Part shown: positions 6,964-16,375 of the stretch, one piece after another | How the letters are laid out: each line of letters begins with the position of its first letter | How positions within the stretch are numbered: the first letter of the stretch is position 1 | NCBI GenBank assembly: GCA_937980205.1 | Contig: CALJKW010000001.1 | Coordinates: 27,276 to 91,275 of the forward strand | Source: an uncultured Myxococcales bacterium | Lineage (GTDB): Bacteria; Myxococcota; Myxococcia; Myxococcales; Myxococcaceae | Direction of reading: 5' to 3' | Length of the DNA: 64,000 nucleotides | Position numbers and translations under genes: made by a program | The notes under the pieces: generated by a model | What the model was told of the DNA's origin: nothing | What the model saw: the letters and a program-made list of their open reading frames with translations, nothing else | Database searches by the model: none

Positions 6964-8577
6964 ATGACCATGCGTCCCGCCGAGAACGTGACTGTGCCCG
7001 CGGTGAACCGCGACCTCATCAAAGTGCCCGCCGGCAAGGTGACGGGCACCGCGATGTGGGCCGCGGCGAAGCTCCGCGTGCTGCAGTGGAACGCGCTCGC
7101 CGGGAACCGCGTGAAGCTGCGCGAGGTGCAGGAAGAGACGCTGCGCGAGCACCTCACGACCTCTGCGAACACCGAGTTCGGGCGCGCGCACCAGTTCTCG
7201 CGCATCCGCAACCACGAGGACTACAAGGAGCGCGTGCCGCTGCGCACGTACGCCGACTTCGAGCCGTACCTCGAGCGGATGCGCAAGGGCGAGACAGACG
7301 TCCTCTACCCGGGCCTCATCCCGTACTACGGGCAGAGCTCGGGCACGTCGAACACGGCGGCGCAGCACAAGTTCCTCCCCATCAGCCAGTCGCAGATCAA
7401 GTGGCAGCAGAAGGCCGGCGTCGACGTGATGGCGCGCTACCTCGACCTCTGGGGCGACAAAGAGCTGTCCGGCGGCTTCTTCCTCGCGCTGTTCCCGCCG
7501 AGCATCATCAAGCAGGTCGGCCCGGTCGGCGTCGCGTCGAACCCCGGCATCATGCAGCTGCACGTGCCTTACCCGGCGTCGATGCTGCAGCTGCCGAAGG
7601 TCCCCATCCGCGACATCACCGACTACGACCAGAAGCTCGCGGCGATGGCCGAGGCGTACCTCGACTACGACATCCGCACGCTCACCGGCACCACGTGCTG
7701 GTTCAGCATCTTCTTCGACAAGGTGCTGTCCGCCGCGAACCGGCGCGGCATGAACGTCACGCACATCAAGCAGGTGTGGCCGAACCTGCGCGTGCTGTTC
7801 GGCGGCGGCGTCCCCGCCGAGCCGTACCGCGCCATCATCGAAGACCGCGTCGGCCGGCCCGTCGCGCTGATGGACAACTACAACGCGACCGAGGGCGGCA
7901 TCTTCGCCTGCACCGACAGCCGTCACGACGCGTCGATGCTGATGATCCCCGACCGCGGCGTCTTCTTCGAGTTCGTCCCCCGCGAGGAGCACGGCAAGTC
8001 GAACGCGCGCCGCTTCCCGCTGTGGGCCGTCGAGCCGGGCGTCGACTACTCCGTCATCGTGACCACGCAGTCGGGGCTCTTCGCCTACACCATGGGCGAC
8101 TTCATCCGCTTCGAGAGCATCTTCCCGCACCGCATTCAGTTCACCGGTCGCGCGAGCGGCGTGCTCTCGGTCACGCAGGAGCTGATGACGACCTCGGAGA
8201 TCGAGCACGCGGTCACCGAGGCGCAGCGCCGCGAGCCGTCGACCATCGTCGACTTCTCGGCGTCGAGCGAGGTCGGCGTCGACGGCACCGCGAAGGGCCG
8301 CTACCTGCTGTTCGTCGAGTTCGAGCCCGGGAAGGCGCCGAAGAACCTGCAGGCGTTCACCGAGGCGTTCGACCGCGAGCTGTGCGCGCAGAACCGCGTG
8401 TACCGCGAGCACCGCGCGAAGGACGTCGCCATCCTCGCGCCGGTCGTCTTCCCGCTGAAGCAGGGCGCCACGCAGCAGTTCGCTCAGGCGCTCGGGCTCT
8501 CGGGCTTCCAGACCAAGTTCCCCCACATCATCGGAGACGACCGCCAGAAGCTGCTGCGGTCGTTCGTCCAGTCGTAA
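6964..8577 (+). CDS. GH3 auxin-responsive-promoter family acyl-adenylating protein
   Basis: GH3 proteins activate a carboxylic acid as an acyl-AMP and transfer it to an amine, usually an amino acid. The 537-residue protein has the three GH3 nucleotide motifs: SSGTSN (125-130), a YNATEGG counterpart of Y-x-x-S/T-E, and YTMGDFIRF corresponding to Y-R-x-G-D. Full length is near that of bacterial GH3 homologues. A TTG and two ATGs occur within five codons; the first ATG is used here. Its place after an aminotransferase suggests it could amidate the aminocyclitol nitrogen or load an acyl partner. That role is inference; the family assignment is secure. Confidence 0.85.
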   Translation: MTMRPAENVTVPAVNRDLIKVPAGKVTGTAMWAAAKLRVLQWNALAGNRVKLREVQEETLREHLTTSANTEFGRAHQFSRIRNHEDYKERVPLRTYADFEPYLERMRKGETDVLYPGLIPYYGQSSGTSNTAAQHKFLPISQSQIKWQQKAGVDVMARYLDLWGDKELSGGFFLALFPPSIIKQVGPVGVASNPGIMQLHVPYPASMLQLPKVPIRDITDYDQKLAAMAEAYLDYDIRTLTGTTCWFSIFFDKVLSAANRRGMNVTHIKQVWPNLRVLFGGGVPAEPYRAIIEDRVGRPVALMDNYNATEGGIFACTDSRHDASMLMIPDRGVFFEFVPREEHGKSNARRFPLWAVEPGVDYSVIVTTQSGLFAYTMGDFIRFESIFPHRIQFTGRASGVLSVTQELMTTSEIEHAVTEAQRREPSTIVDFSASSEVGVDGTAKGRYLLFVEFEPGKAPKNLQAFTEAFDRELCAQNRVYREHRAKDVAILAPVVFPLKQGATQQFAQALGLSGFQTKFPHIIGDDRQKLLRSFVQS

Positions 8578-8615
8578 GAGCAGCTGTCCCCACTGCAGTT
8601 GGAGTACCCGTACCG

Positions 8616-10328
8616 ATGGATTTTCTGACCGAACAGCGCCCGGCCAGCGCTCGCTACCGCCCGCCCTCTCGTTACATCTCGAACCCTGACGCCATCATCA
8701 TCGGCTCGGGGCTGGGCGGCCTGGCGCTCGCGTCGACGCTCGCTCAGAAGCGGGGGATGAAGGTGCTCGTGCTCGAGGGCGCTCAGACGCCGGGCGGCGC
8801 GACGCACGTGCACGAGCTCGGCGGCTACGAGTTCCCCGCGGGCCTGCACTCGGTCGGCGACATGGACACCGACATCAACCCGGGCGCGCTCAACGCGTGG
8901 TCGGCGAACTACGTCACCGGCAACCAGGTGGTGTGGGCGAAGATGCCGGAGGACCACGAGTACGCGTTCCTCGGCGACGAGGGCTTCCCCTGGTTCTCGA
9001 CCGCGGAAGAGAACATCGAGCACTTCTCGACGCGGGACCTGGGCGGCAAGTGCGACTTCAAGGCGTACTTCGAGATGGAGAAGCGCGTTCAGGCGGCCGG
9101 CGTGGGCTGGGCGCTGACGAAGCTCTTGCCCAACTCGATGCCGATGTTCATGCGCGAGGCCTTCTACAAGGTCACCGGGCAGACGTGGCGCAAGTACATG
9201 GCGCGCGACACGCACTCGGTGCTGAAGAAGGACCTGGGCTTCACCGACAAGGCCGCGGGCCTGTTCGAGTACATGTACGGGAACTACGGACGGACGCCGG
9301 ACCAGGCTCCGTTCACGATGCACGCGGCGGTGATGTACCACTACCGCCACGGCGCCTACTTCCCGGTGGGCGGCCCGGGCTCGATCGCGAACGCGATCAT
9401 CCCCATCGTCGAGAGCGCGGGCGGCCAGGTCGCGACGCACTCACGCGTGCAGACGATCCTCGTCGAGAACGGCAACAAGGCCGTCGGCGTGCGGCTGCAG
9501 AACGGCGAGGAGATTCGTTCGAAGCTCGTGATCAGCGACGCGTCGGCGTGGACGACGTTCATGGACCTGATGCCGCGCGACGTGAGCGACAAGCACGGCT
9601 ACACGAAGGTGCTCTCGCAGGTGGGCTCGTCTCCGTCGCACATCACCCTGATGGTCGGCTGGAAAGAGCGCATCGAGTTCCCGCGCTACATCGTCTGGCA
9701 GATGCCGCGGTACGAGGGCGAGCTGCCGACGTACGACATCAGCGGCGGCGATCGCATCTACAAGAGCCAGATGCGGTTCGAGGGGATGCCGGCGTACCTG
9801 ATGTCTCCGTCGTCGAGAGATCCGGTGCACAACGACCGGTACCCCGGCAAGTCGACGATGATGCTGCTCGTCGAGTCGAACCCGGCGTGGCTCAAGCGCT
9901 GCGTGGCCGAGCCGGCGTTCCGCGCCGAGCTCGAGGCGAAGTTCAGAGAGTCGGCGATGAAGATCATCGAGGACCGCTTCCCCCAGTGTCGCGGCAAGAC
10001 GCCGACGCTCAGCCACGTGCACTTCCCGATGGGCTGCAACCCGTGGGCGCGCGAGGGCGGCTCGTACGGCCTCGAGCCTTCGGCCGACCGCTTCGTGAAG
10101 CACACGCACATGCTGCGGCCGAAGACGACGATCGAGAACTTCTACCTGGTGGGCCAGGACGCGTTCATGCCCGGCATCGCGGGCGTGCTCATCGGCGCGC
10201 GCTTCGCGTACGCGGCGATCACCGGCGACCTGTTCCACCTGCAGAACACCGAGCGTTCGTCGTACGTGCCGCAGCTGCCGAAGCCGGTGGCGCAGCCCGT
10301 GCCGGCCGACACGCGCCAGGTGGCGTGA
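8616..10328 (+). CDS. CrtI/retinol-saturase-like FAD oxidoreductase
   Basis: A 570-residue flavoprotein of the phytoene desaturase/all-trans-retinol saturase superfamily. The dinucleotide-binding motif is GSGLGG (30-35), followed by the acidic end of beta-2 in VLEGAQTPGG. Near the C-terminus FYLVGQDAFMPGIAG is the FAD-binding signature of the family. The start ATG lies 38 bases after the GH3 gene, so it is probably the last gene of the cyclitol operon. It may desaturate or oxidise the pathway product or a lipid partner. Its final ~105 bases are duplicated 20 kb away at the far edge of the DISARM island, and the next gene begins 5 bases past its stop. Confidence 0.85.
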   Translation: MDFLTEQRPASARYRPPSRYISNPDAIIIGSGLGGLALASTLAQKRGMKVLVLEGAQTPGGATHVHELGGYEFPAGLHSVGDMDTDINPGALNAWSANYVTGNQVVWAKMPEDHEYAFLGDEGFPWFSTAEENIEHFSTRDLGGKCDFKAYFEMEKRVQAAGVGWALTKLLPNSMPMFMREAFYKVTGQTWRKYMARDTHSVLKKDLGFTDKAAGLFEYMYGNYGRTPDQAPFTMHAAVMYHYRHGAYFPVGGPGSIANAIIPIVESAGGQVATHSRVQTILVENGNKAVGVRLQNGEEIRSKLVISDASAWTTFMDLMPRDVSDKHGYTKVLSQVGSSPSHITLMVGWKERIEFPRYIVWQMPRYEGELPTYDISGGDRIYKSQMRFEGMPAYLMSPSSRDPVHNDRYPGKSTMMLLVESNPAWLKRCVAEPAFRAELEAKFRESAMKIIEDRFPQCRGKTPTLSHVHFPMGCNPWAREGGSYGLEPSADRFVKHTHMLRPKTTIENFYLVGQDAFMPGIAGVLIGARFAYAAITGDLFHLQNTERSSYVPQLPKPVAQPVPADTRQVA

Positions 10329-10331
10329 GGG
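10224..10331 (+). repeat. Left flanking direct repeat (functional 3' end of the FAD oxidoreductase gene)
   Basis: This copy encodes the last ~35 residues and stop of the FAD oxidoreductase, ending ERSSYVPQLPKP...DTRQVA. It matches 30395-30501, including 30 identical bases up to and over the stop codon. Identity is lost within a few bases after TGAGGG, which places the junction right at the gene end. Confidence 0.8.
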
Positions 10332-10333
10332 CG

Positions 10334-11029
10334 TCAGTCGCCCGCGCCGACGCGGTAGAAGTGGCCCGCTGAGGTGGCTCCGAGCAGCTCGCGCTCGATG
10401 GACTCCGCGAGCCGCTCGTCGTCCGCGAGGACGCCGACCTCGACGTTCCGCTCCTGCCCGCGCTCGGTGAAGTTGGCCGACGTCACGAGCACGCGGCGAT
10501 GGTCGATGACGACGCACTTGGCATGGAGTGAGGCGAGCACGCCCGGCCGGGGCACGAAGCCGAAGACCTCGGGCCAGGGCGGGCCGAAGGGCCAGTTCCG
10601 TTGAATCAGCTCACGAGCCTCTGCAGTGTCGCCATACACGCGGCACTGCACACCGCGGTCCTTCATTGCCTGGTGCAGCGGCGCGAGCAGCGCAGAGCCG
10701 TGGTCGAACCGGAACCCGGCCACCGTGACCGCCGAGATGGCGTCTTGAAACAGCGCGCGCACGACGACGGCGGTGTCGCGCGCGAGGCTGTTTCGAGAGT
10801 CAGGCCCCGTCCACACGAGCTCGAGGGGCCGTCGCTGCGCGCGACGCCGCTCGGCCAGTACAGCTTCGACCAACGCGATGAGCTCAGGCGCCGCGAACCC
10901 CGAGAGCGCAGTCGCATGCGCGGCGAGCTGCGGCAGCCCGGCGAACCGCAGGGCGACCGCGGTGAGCGGCATCTCGAGCCCCTTCGTCGCGACGAGGTCG
11001 CGCAGCCGCTCGAGCGCTGCCGCCGGCAC
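10334..11029 (-). CDS. drmC: DISARM protein DrmC, phospholipase D-like
   Basis: A 231-residue protein with one clear HKD motif (H-x-K-x4-D in SLHAKCVVIDH, about residue 169) followed by SANFTERG, typical of PLD-family nuclease or phosphodiesterase domains. DrmC is the non-essential PLD component of DISARM and is normally the last gene, as here. It lies 20 bases downstream of drmB. The start is a GTG; in-frame sequence continues a little upstream, so an alternative start nearer the drmB stop is possible. It ends only five bases from the stop of the convergent FAD oxidoreductase gene, at the island edge. Confidence 0.85.
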   Translation of the reverse strand: MPAAALERLRDLVATKGLEMPLTAVALRFAGLPQLAAHATALSGFAAPELIALVEAVLAERRRAQRRPLELVWTGPDSRNSLARDTAVVVRALFQDAISAVTVAGFRFDHGSALLAPLHQAMKDRGVQCRVYGDTAEARELIQRNWPFGPPWPEVFGFVPRPGVLASLHAKCVVIDHRRVLVTSANFTERGQERNVEVGVLADDERLAESIERELLGATSAGHFYRVGAGD

Positions 11030-11049
11030 GTCGCTGAGGTCGGTCGTGC

Positions 11050-12879
11050 TCAGAGCTTGGAGAAGAACGCGGCGTCCTCGAGGCCGAGCGTCGGGAACAC
11101 CAGCGCTCGGTCAAGGAACTGGTTGAACTTCTCGCACGAGCACTCCGGCACGAACAAGCACCCGTGGCACGCCGCGCCCTCGAGCTGACGGTCCGTCGGC
11201 CCTTGGGGATCGTGCTGCGCACAGACGGGGTCGTTCGAGCACAGAAGCGCATCGCGGAAAGCGCGCGCGAAGTGAGACTTCATCCTTCGGCCCTCCTCCA
11301 CCAGGCCTCCGAGCGTGCCTTCGGCCCCGGACGTGCCCGTCGACAGCATCAAGCCCGCTCCGTACTTGCCGCAGTACACGCGCTCGTGAATGGAGCTCGC
11401 CGGGTAGCCGCAGTCGAGTGACATCGCCGTGAGCAGCGCGTGCGAGAGCGAGTGCAGCAGGTAGTAGCGAATGCCGGGGAAGGCCAGCTTCGACTGCACC
11501 CGCTTCTTCCACCCTTCGAAGCCTGCGAGCAGCTGCTTGCCGCGCTCCACTACCGCGGGGCGCTTCTCCCACGCGGCCAGCGCGGCGTCGTCGAGCCGCA
11601 GGAAGACGCCCTCTCCGTTGATCTCCACCGCAGGCAGCCAGTCGCGCTGAAGTGAGAGCGGCGCGAGCTCGACCCCGAGGTCGAGGATGTCGCCCTCCGT
11701 GTCGGTCGCCTTGGGCTCGAGGCGCGTGAAGCCGATCTGCACCTGGACCTCGCGCAGCCGGCGCGCGAGCACCAGCCGTTCGACGCCCGGCAATGACATG
11801 GCGACGCGGCGCGCCCAGAACTGCACCGACAGCTCCGGCGGAGGCAGCTCGCCGGGCTGCTCGAAGGGCTGCTCGATCAGCTTCTGGAACTCGGCCTCGC
11901 GCAGGTCCAGCTTCGATTCGGATCGGTTCTCGCGCTGCGCGACGATCGCCTCGAGCACCTCGGCGTCGGTGGACGTGTCGCACGCCGTCTTCACCTGCGG
12001 GTACATCTGGCGAATCATCGCGACCTGCGCGACGTCTGTGGCCACCTCCACGAACTTCCACACGGCCTGAATCTTCCGCCGCAGGCTCTCGGGCTCGGGG
12101 ATCGACAGCGCGCTCATCACCTGCGCGAAGTAGCCGTTGCTGGCGGTGCGGGTGAGCAGCCGCTGATGCTCGTCGCACTTCTCCCAGCCTTCCTTGCCGA
12201 GCCACGGCCGTTCGCCAGAGCACTTGGGGGTCTTGTCCTTCACCGTGAGGTCGATGAGCCTGCGTCGCTGGTTGCACGTGAGGCAGGTGACGGCGACCTC
12301 GCTGAAGTCACCGGTCGCTCCTTCGTCGAGTCGCAGCCGCGGAGCGTCGCAGCGCCCCTCGTGGTGCACCCAGTAGGGCCAGTCGATGTCGTTCAGGTGC
12401 CCGCGGGTACAGGTGACGACGAAGCGAACAGGCACGCAGCGCTCGTGCTTCTGCTCGGCGCCGCCGCACGCGTGGATGCGGTGGTTGCCTTTCGGCTCGA
12501 GGTGCTCCGCACGGCTCAACGCCCGGCACCGAGGGTTCTGACAGACGAACCATCGCGGGAACTCGTACGCCTGCACGCCGCAGCCTTCGTTGGGGTTCTG
12601 CTCGTCACCCGCCGGCGGCTTGCGGAACGGTTGGTCGACGCTGAGCGGCGGGTGCTTCAGCTCGCGCATCACGTCAGCGACTTTGTCGCGCAGCCGCGGC
12701 TCGTGAACCGGAGCGCCTCCGCCCGGCGGGCTCCAGAAGTCGAGGCCGCCGATCAACACCGCGTGGTCGAGCAGGTCGTACATCGCGCCGGGGCCGAAGG
12801 TCGTGACCATCTGGCTCTGCCGGAGGCGGCCGTCGGGAGGCATTCTCTGCGCGGGTGCGCGTCGCGAGCGGGGAGGCAT
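11050..12879 (-). CDS. drmB: DISARM protein DrmB (DUF1998)
   Basis: A 609-residue protein with the features of DrmB. Cysteine pairs in the N-terminal half (CQNPRC, CLTCNQ) suggest zinc binding. The C-terminal DUF1998 region includes LHSLSHALL (about residue 476), ASSIHERVY and a Cys cluster ending in CHGCLFVPEC. DrmA and DrmB form the core DISARM complex that loads on incoming DNA. The gene starts 8 bases after drmA, so they share a transcript. No truncation is apparent. Confidence 0.92.
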   Translation of the reverse strand: MPPRSRRAPAQRMPPDGRLRQSQMVTTFGPGAMYDLLDHAVLIGGLDFWSPPGGGAPVHEPRLRDKVADVMRELKHPPLSVDQPFRKPPAGDEQNPNEGCGVQAYEFPRWFVCQNPRCRALSRAEHLEPKGNHRIHACGGAEQKHERCVPVRFVVTCTRGHLNDIDWPYWVHHEGRCDAPRLRLDEGATGDFSEVAVTCLTCNQRRRLIDLTVKDKTPKCSGERPWLGKEGWEKCDEHQRLLTRTASNGYFAQVMSALSIPEPESLRRKIQAVWKFVEVATDVAQVAMIRQMYPQVKTACDTSTDAEVLEAIVAQRENRSESKLDLREAEFQKLIEQPFEQPGELPPPELSVQFWARRVAMSLPGVERLVLARRLREVQVQIGFTRLEPKATDTEGDILDLGVELAPLSLQRDWLPAVEINGEGVFLRLDDAALAAWEKRPAVVERGKQLLAGFEGWKKRVQSKLAFPGIRYYLLHSLSHALLTAMSLDCGYPASSIHERVYCGKYGAGLMLSTGTSGAEGTLGGLVEEGRRMKSHFARAFRDALLCSNDPVCAQHDPQGPTDRQLEGAACHGCLFVPECSCEKFNQFLDRALVFPTLGLEDAAFFSKL

Positions 12880-12886
12880 GGGCTTT

Positions 12887-15800
12887 TCAGGCTCCCCCTT
12901 CCGGCTTCGGCGGGCGGTAGCCGCCCAGCGGCTGCTTCTTCACCCAGACGTGGACCGACGACTCGACGTCGCGCATGGAGAGCGGAGCGATGAACTTGAG
13001 CTCGTCCGTGGAGACATCGCTCAGGTCGTCGAGCGCCGTTCGAAGCAGCGCGCGCACGCCGCGGGAGGAAGGGTCGAGCGGCGAGTACGCGCGCTCGCTC
13101 GCGTTCTTCTTCGCGTCGGCGACGATGCGGACCCACGCGTCGACGAGGCTGGCGATTCGGGCACGGACCTCGTCACGTGCCTTCTTCTGCTCGGCATCGG
13201 TCTCGAGCCCGGCGCCGGCGCGTTGCGCCACCGCGTCGAGGACCTGGTCGAGCTGCTTGCGCCGCGCCTCGACCTCCATCACCGTCGTCGGCGCCGTCAT
13301 CGCCGCGTCGTAGAGCCGCGCGAGCGCCACGACGACCGCAGGCAACCCACGGTCAAGCGCGGGGCCGGAGAACGGCGTCACCGACGTCGCCTCGACGAAG
13401 CGGTAGAAGCACGCGTGGTAGGCGGCGAAGCGCTCGTAATGGGAGCGGTCGCGCGGCTTGGCGAGGTTCAGACACGTCACCACGAGCCCTGGCTTCTCGG
13501 CCTTGCGGCCGACCCGGCTCGACGCCTGGATGTACTCACTGGTCGTCTTCGGCTGCCCAGCGATGACCATGAGGCCGAGCCGGTCGATGTCGACTCCGAC
13601 CGAGATCATGTTGCTCGCCAGCAGCACGTCGACGGCGCGCTGCTCACCGGCCGGCTTCTCCAGGCGCGCCTTGGTGTCCTTGATGGAGGTGGTCTTCTCG
13701 CGGCTGGTGAGTTCGAGCAGCGTGAGGCGCTCGCGGTTGTGCGCCCAGGGGTGCGGCTCATCGGGGTCGAAGCCCTTGGGCCTGCGCTTCTCGACCTCGC
13801 TCATCCGCTTGCGCACCTCGTCGTCGACGAGCCGGCGCATGCCACCCAGCTCCCGCAGCGAGTTGAAGTAGCCGACGAGCGTCAGGTACGGGTCGGCGGG
13901 GTCTTCGTTCTCGCCGGTGCTGCGCTGCAGCGCCGCGGTGAGCAGCGCGACATAGGTGCGCAGCAGCACCGTCTTCATCGGCCGCCCCGGAGCTGCGACC
14001 GCGAGATAGCGGCGGGCGGGCGCGGCGCGATCGACCTTCCCGAAGAACGTCTCCGACGCGTCGATGCCGGTCGGCGGGAAGACGGCGACGTCGCGGCCGT
14101 ACAGCCGCTGCACCTGCTGCGGCGCGCGACGCACGGTCGCGGTCGACGCGATAACCTTGGCCTCGGGGTTCAGCGTGAGCAGCGCCGACTCGAAGAGGCC
14201 GACCATCGAGCCCAAGGGACCCGAGATGAGGTGGAGCTCGTCCTGAACGACCAGCTCGAGGCGCGGGACGCCGTTGGGCAGCTGCACTGCGGCGCCGCGC
14301 CGCGCGGCGGTGTCGTCGCACGGCCCGTAGAAGCGCCGACCCGAGCGCGCGAGCGCGCGGCCCATGAGCATACCGGTCTCTCCGCGCCACGGCAGCAGCG
14401 CGAACTTGTCGACGGTGGCGACCAGAAAGCCGGGCAGCTCTCGGTAGATCTGCTCGTCGACGAAGAGCACGGGAAGCCCGTCGCGGCTCTGGCGGAACGA
14501 GAACGGGCACGCGTCGTCGTAGTTGACGCAGCCTAGGACGACGTCGGTCGGCTGCTTCTTCGGGCCGAGCACCTGCAGGCTGTCGCGGGTCAGCTCCTTC
14601 TTGCACCAGGGGCACTCGCTGAGCGGTGCCGGCGAGGGGGCGTTCGCGGAGTCCTGGTTCTTGTACTCGGTGATCTGCTCGGCGACCTCCGAGAGCCGGT
14701 TCGCCGTGGCCGATCGCCCGACCCACAAGCCGATGGAGAAGCGCTCGTCGCCGAGCCGATTCGGCTCTTGGCGTCGCAAGAGCTCGAGCGCACAGACGAG
14801 CGTCGCGGCGCGAGCGAGCTGATCGAGCGTCAGCAGCCGCAGGGTGTAGCGGAGCAGCACGGCGACCCCGAGACCTCCGTGCGGTTCGTTCGCGCCGAGC
14901 AATCGCCGCCTCAGCAGCGTGAAGGCGATGAGGCCGAGATACGCCTGCGTCTTGCCGCCGCCCGTGGGAAAGAAGATGAGCTCGACGCGCCGGCGGTCGG
15001 CGTGCTTCGCGTCGGTCATCGACGCCAGGTTCAACAGGATGAAGGCGAGCTGGAACAGTCGCCACGCCGGGTCCTTGCGACCCGCGCGGCGCTCGGCCTC
15101 GGCCATTGCTCGGTTCATCAGGCGGAACGCCTCGAACGCTCGCGGGTCGGCGCCGAGCAGCGCGATGCCTTCGGCGATGCGTGAGGCCGCCCGCTCGGCT
15201 TCGCCCATCAGGTGTTTCTGCGTATGGGCGCGGGGCCCGTCACCGACGCTCGCCTTGCGCTGAGCAGAGATCCACGCGCGGTACGCGTCAACGAGCGGGC
15301 TCAGCGCCTGCTTCGCGGCGTCCCCGTCGGCGATGGCTCCGAGCGCGTCCATCGAGACCACGACGCCCTCGACGGGCCGCGCGACGACCGGGTGAACGTC
15401 GGCCTGCGGAATCCACGAGGTGGCGACGCGGCGGCACTTGCCGTCGGAGTCGATGTGCGCCTCCGTCGCGACGCCGTGACCCACTGCGTACTCGGAGTGC
15501 GCCCGGTACTGCAGGTCGTTGAGCAGCTCGTCGGGGTCATCTGAGCCTTCGTCGCTGCGGTTCTCTCGACCCAGGAAGGGTGCCGGAGCTTCGAGCTCGA
15601 GCAGCACCTGGAACGCGTAGGACTCGTCGCGGCGGCTGGACTCTTCGATGGGAGCGCGAGCGTTGACGAGGAACACGGAGACCGCGAGGTCGCCCGTGCT
15701 CATCTTCTCGACGCGGCCTTCGAGCCTGAGGCCCTTGGAGCCGGGGACGTCAGCACCTTCCCGCAGCTTCTTCGCGTCGAGGCTCAGCTTTACGTCGACA

Positions 15801-16231
15801 GGAGGGCGGAAGACGCGGCTCCACTCGGGCCTGGGGCGCTTGCCATCGGGCAGCCGTGCCGGTTCGAGGCGGACGTAGTCGGCCCAGCAGACGCGAGCCG
15901 TGAGCGAGGCGGTGCCTTCGGGCAAGAGCGCCGACAGGCCTATCGACGCAGGCAGCCGACGGGGCCGCTTCGCCGCCGGGTCGGGCTTCGGCTCGTCGTC
16001 CTGGTCCGCCTGGTCGCCGGCCTCGGGCTCGTCTTCCTCTTCGGTTGGGTCGTCTTCGATGAGCGCCTGCTCCCGCGGCGCGAGGAATCCCGTGAGGTAC
16101 CAGCGCGAAGGGGCCAACTCGAGCACCTCGGGCGCGTCGGAGTAGGGGCTACGCGGCGCGCGGCTGAAGGGTCCGACGAGGTCGGCGATGAGCGCGTCGA
16201 TGAGGTGCTGCCGGACCGCGACCGTCGACAT
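12887..16231 (-). CDS. drmA: DISARM helicase DrmA
   Basis: A superfamily 2 helicase of about 1114 residues, the usual size of DrmA. Walker A is FFPTGGGKT (about residue 420), the Walker B/DExH position reads VQDELHL (about 660), and the C-terminal helicase motif is QASSRVGRK (about 907). N-terminal sequence holds an acidic linker (DDPTEEEDEPEAGD). The frame can be extended six codons to a TTG, but the ATG at 16231 is preferred. DrmA works with DrmB in recognising and degrading unmethylated or invading DNA. A promoter region with palindromes lies directly upstream. Confidence 0.93.
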   Translation of the reverse strand: MSTVAVRQHLIDALIADLVGPFSRAPRSPYSDAPEVLELAPSRWYLTGFLAPREQALIEDDPTEEEDEPEAGDQADQDDEPKPDPAAKRPRRLPASIGLSALLPEGTASLTARVCWADYVRLEPARLPDGKRPRPEWSRVFRPPVDVKLSLDAKKLREGADVPGSKGLRLEGRVEKMSTGDLAVSVFLVNARAPIEESSRRDESYAFQVLLELEAPAPFLGRENRSDEGSDDPDELLNDLQYRAHSEYAVGHGVATEAHIDSDGKCRRVATSWIPQADVHPVVARPVEGVVVSMDALGAIADGDAAKQALSPLVDAYRAWISAQRKASVGDGPRAHTQKHLMGEAERAASRIAEGIALLGADPRAFEAFRLMNRAMAEAERRAGRKDPAWRLFQLAFILLNLASMTDAKHADRRRVELIFFPTGGGKTQAYLGLIAFTLLRRRLLGANEPHGGLGVAVLLRYTLRLLTLDQLARAATLVCALELLRRQEPNRLGDERFSIGLWVGRSATANRLSEVAEQITEYKNQDSANAPSPAPLSECPWCKKELTRDSLQVLGPKKQPTDVVLGCVNYDDACPFSFRQSRDGLPVLFVDEQIYRELPGFLVATVDKFALLPWRGETGMLMGRALARSGRRFYGPCDDTAARRGAAVQLPNGVPRLELVVQDELHLISGPLGSMVGLFESALLTLNPEAKVIASTATVRRAPQQVQRLYGRDVAVFPPTGIDASETFFGKVDRAAPARRYLAVAAPGRPMKTVLLRTYVALLTAALQRSTGENEDPADPYLTLVGYFNSLRELGGMRRLVDDEVRKRMSEVEKRRPKGFDPDEPHPWAHNRERLTLLELTSREKTTSIKDTKARLEKPAGEQRAVDVLLASNMISVGVDIDRLGLMVIAGQPKTTSEYIQASSRVGRKAEKPGLVVTCLNLAKPRDRSHYERFAAYHACFYRFVEATSVTPFSGPALDRGLPAVVVALARLYDAAMTAPTTVMEVEARRKQLDQVLDAVAQRAGAGLETDAEQKKARDEVRARIASLVDAWVRIVADAKKNASERAYSPLDPSSRGVRALLRTALDDLSDVSTDELKFIAPLSMRDVESSVHVWVKKQPLGGYRPPKPEGGA

Positions 16232-16272
16232 GGCGGCGATTCTGGACAAACGGGGAAGGTGAGGGAAGCGAC

Positions 16273-16323
16273 TTGACGCGGGTCACGCGTCAACGTGCGG
16301 CGCGATGTCTTGAGGTGACGTCA
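16273..16323. promoter_or_regulatory. Operator-like palindromes upstream of drmA
   Basis: TTGACGCG (16273-16280) and CGCGTCAA (16286-16293) form a perfect 8-bp inverted repeat with a 5-base spacer. About 25 bases further from drmA is the 8-bp palindrome TGACGTCA (16316-16323). Both contain TGAC/GTCA half-sites and lie in the 144-base gap between drmA and the immA-like gene. They are good candidates for binding by the adjacent XRE regulator. Confidence 0.45.
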
Positions 16324-16375
16324 GCACGAGCCGACATTGCCTCGTTACCGCCTCAGGCGGGTCTGTCATCGATCG

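Noticed and set aside
10334..11029. Stand-alone phospholipase D
   Set aside because: Size, single HKD motif and position behind drmA-drmB identify it as DrmC.
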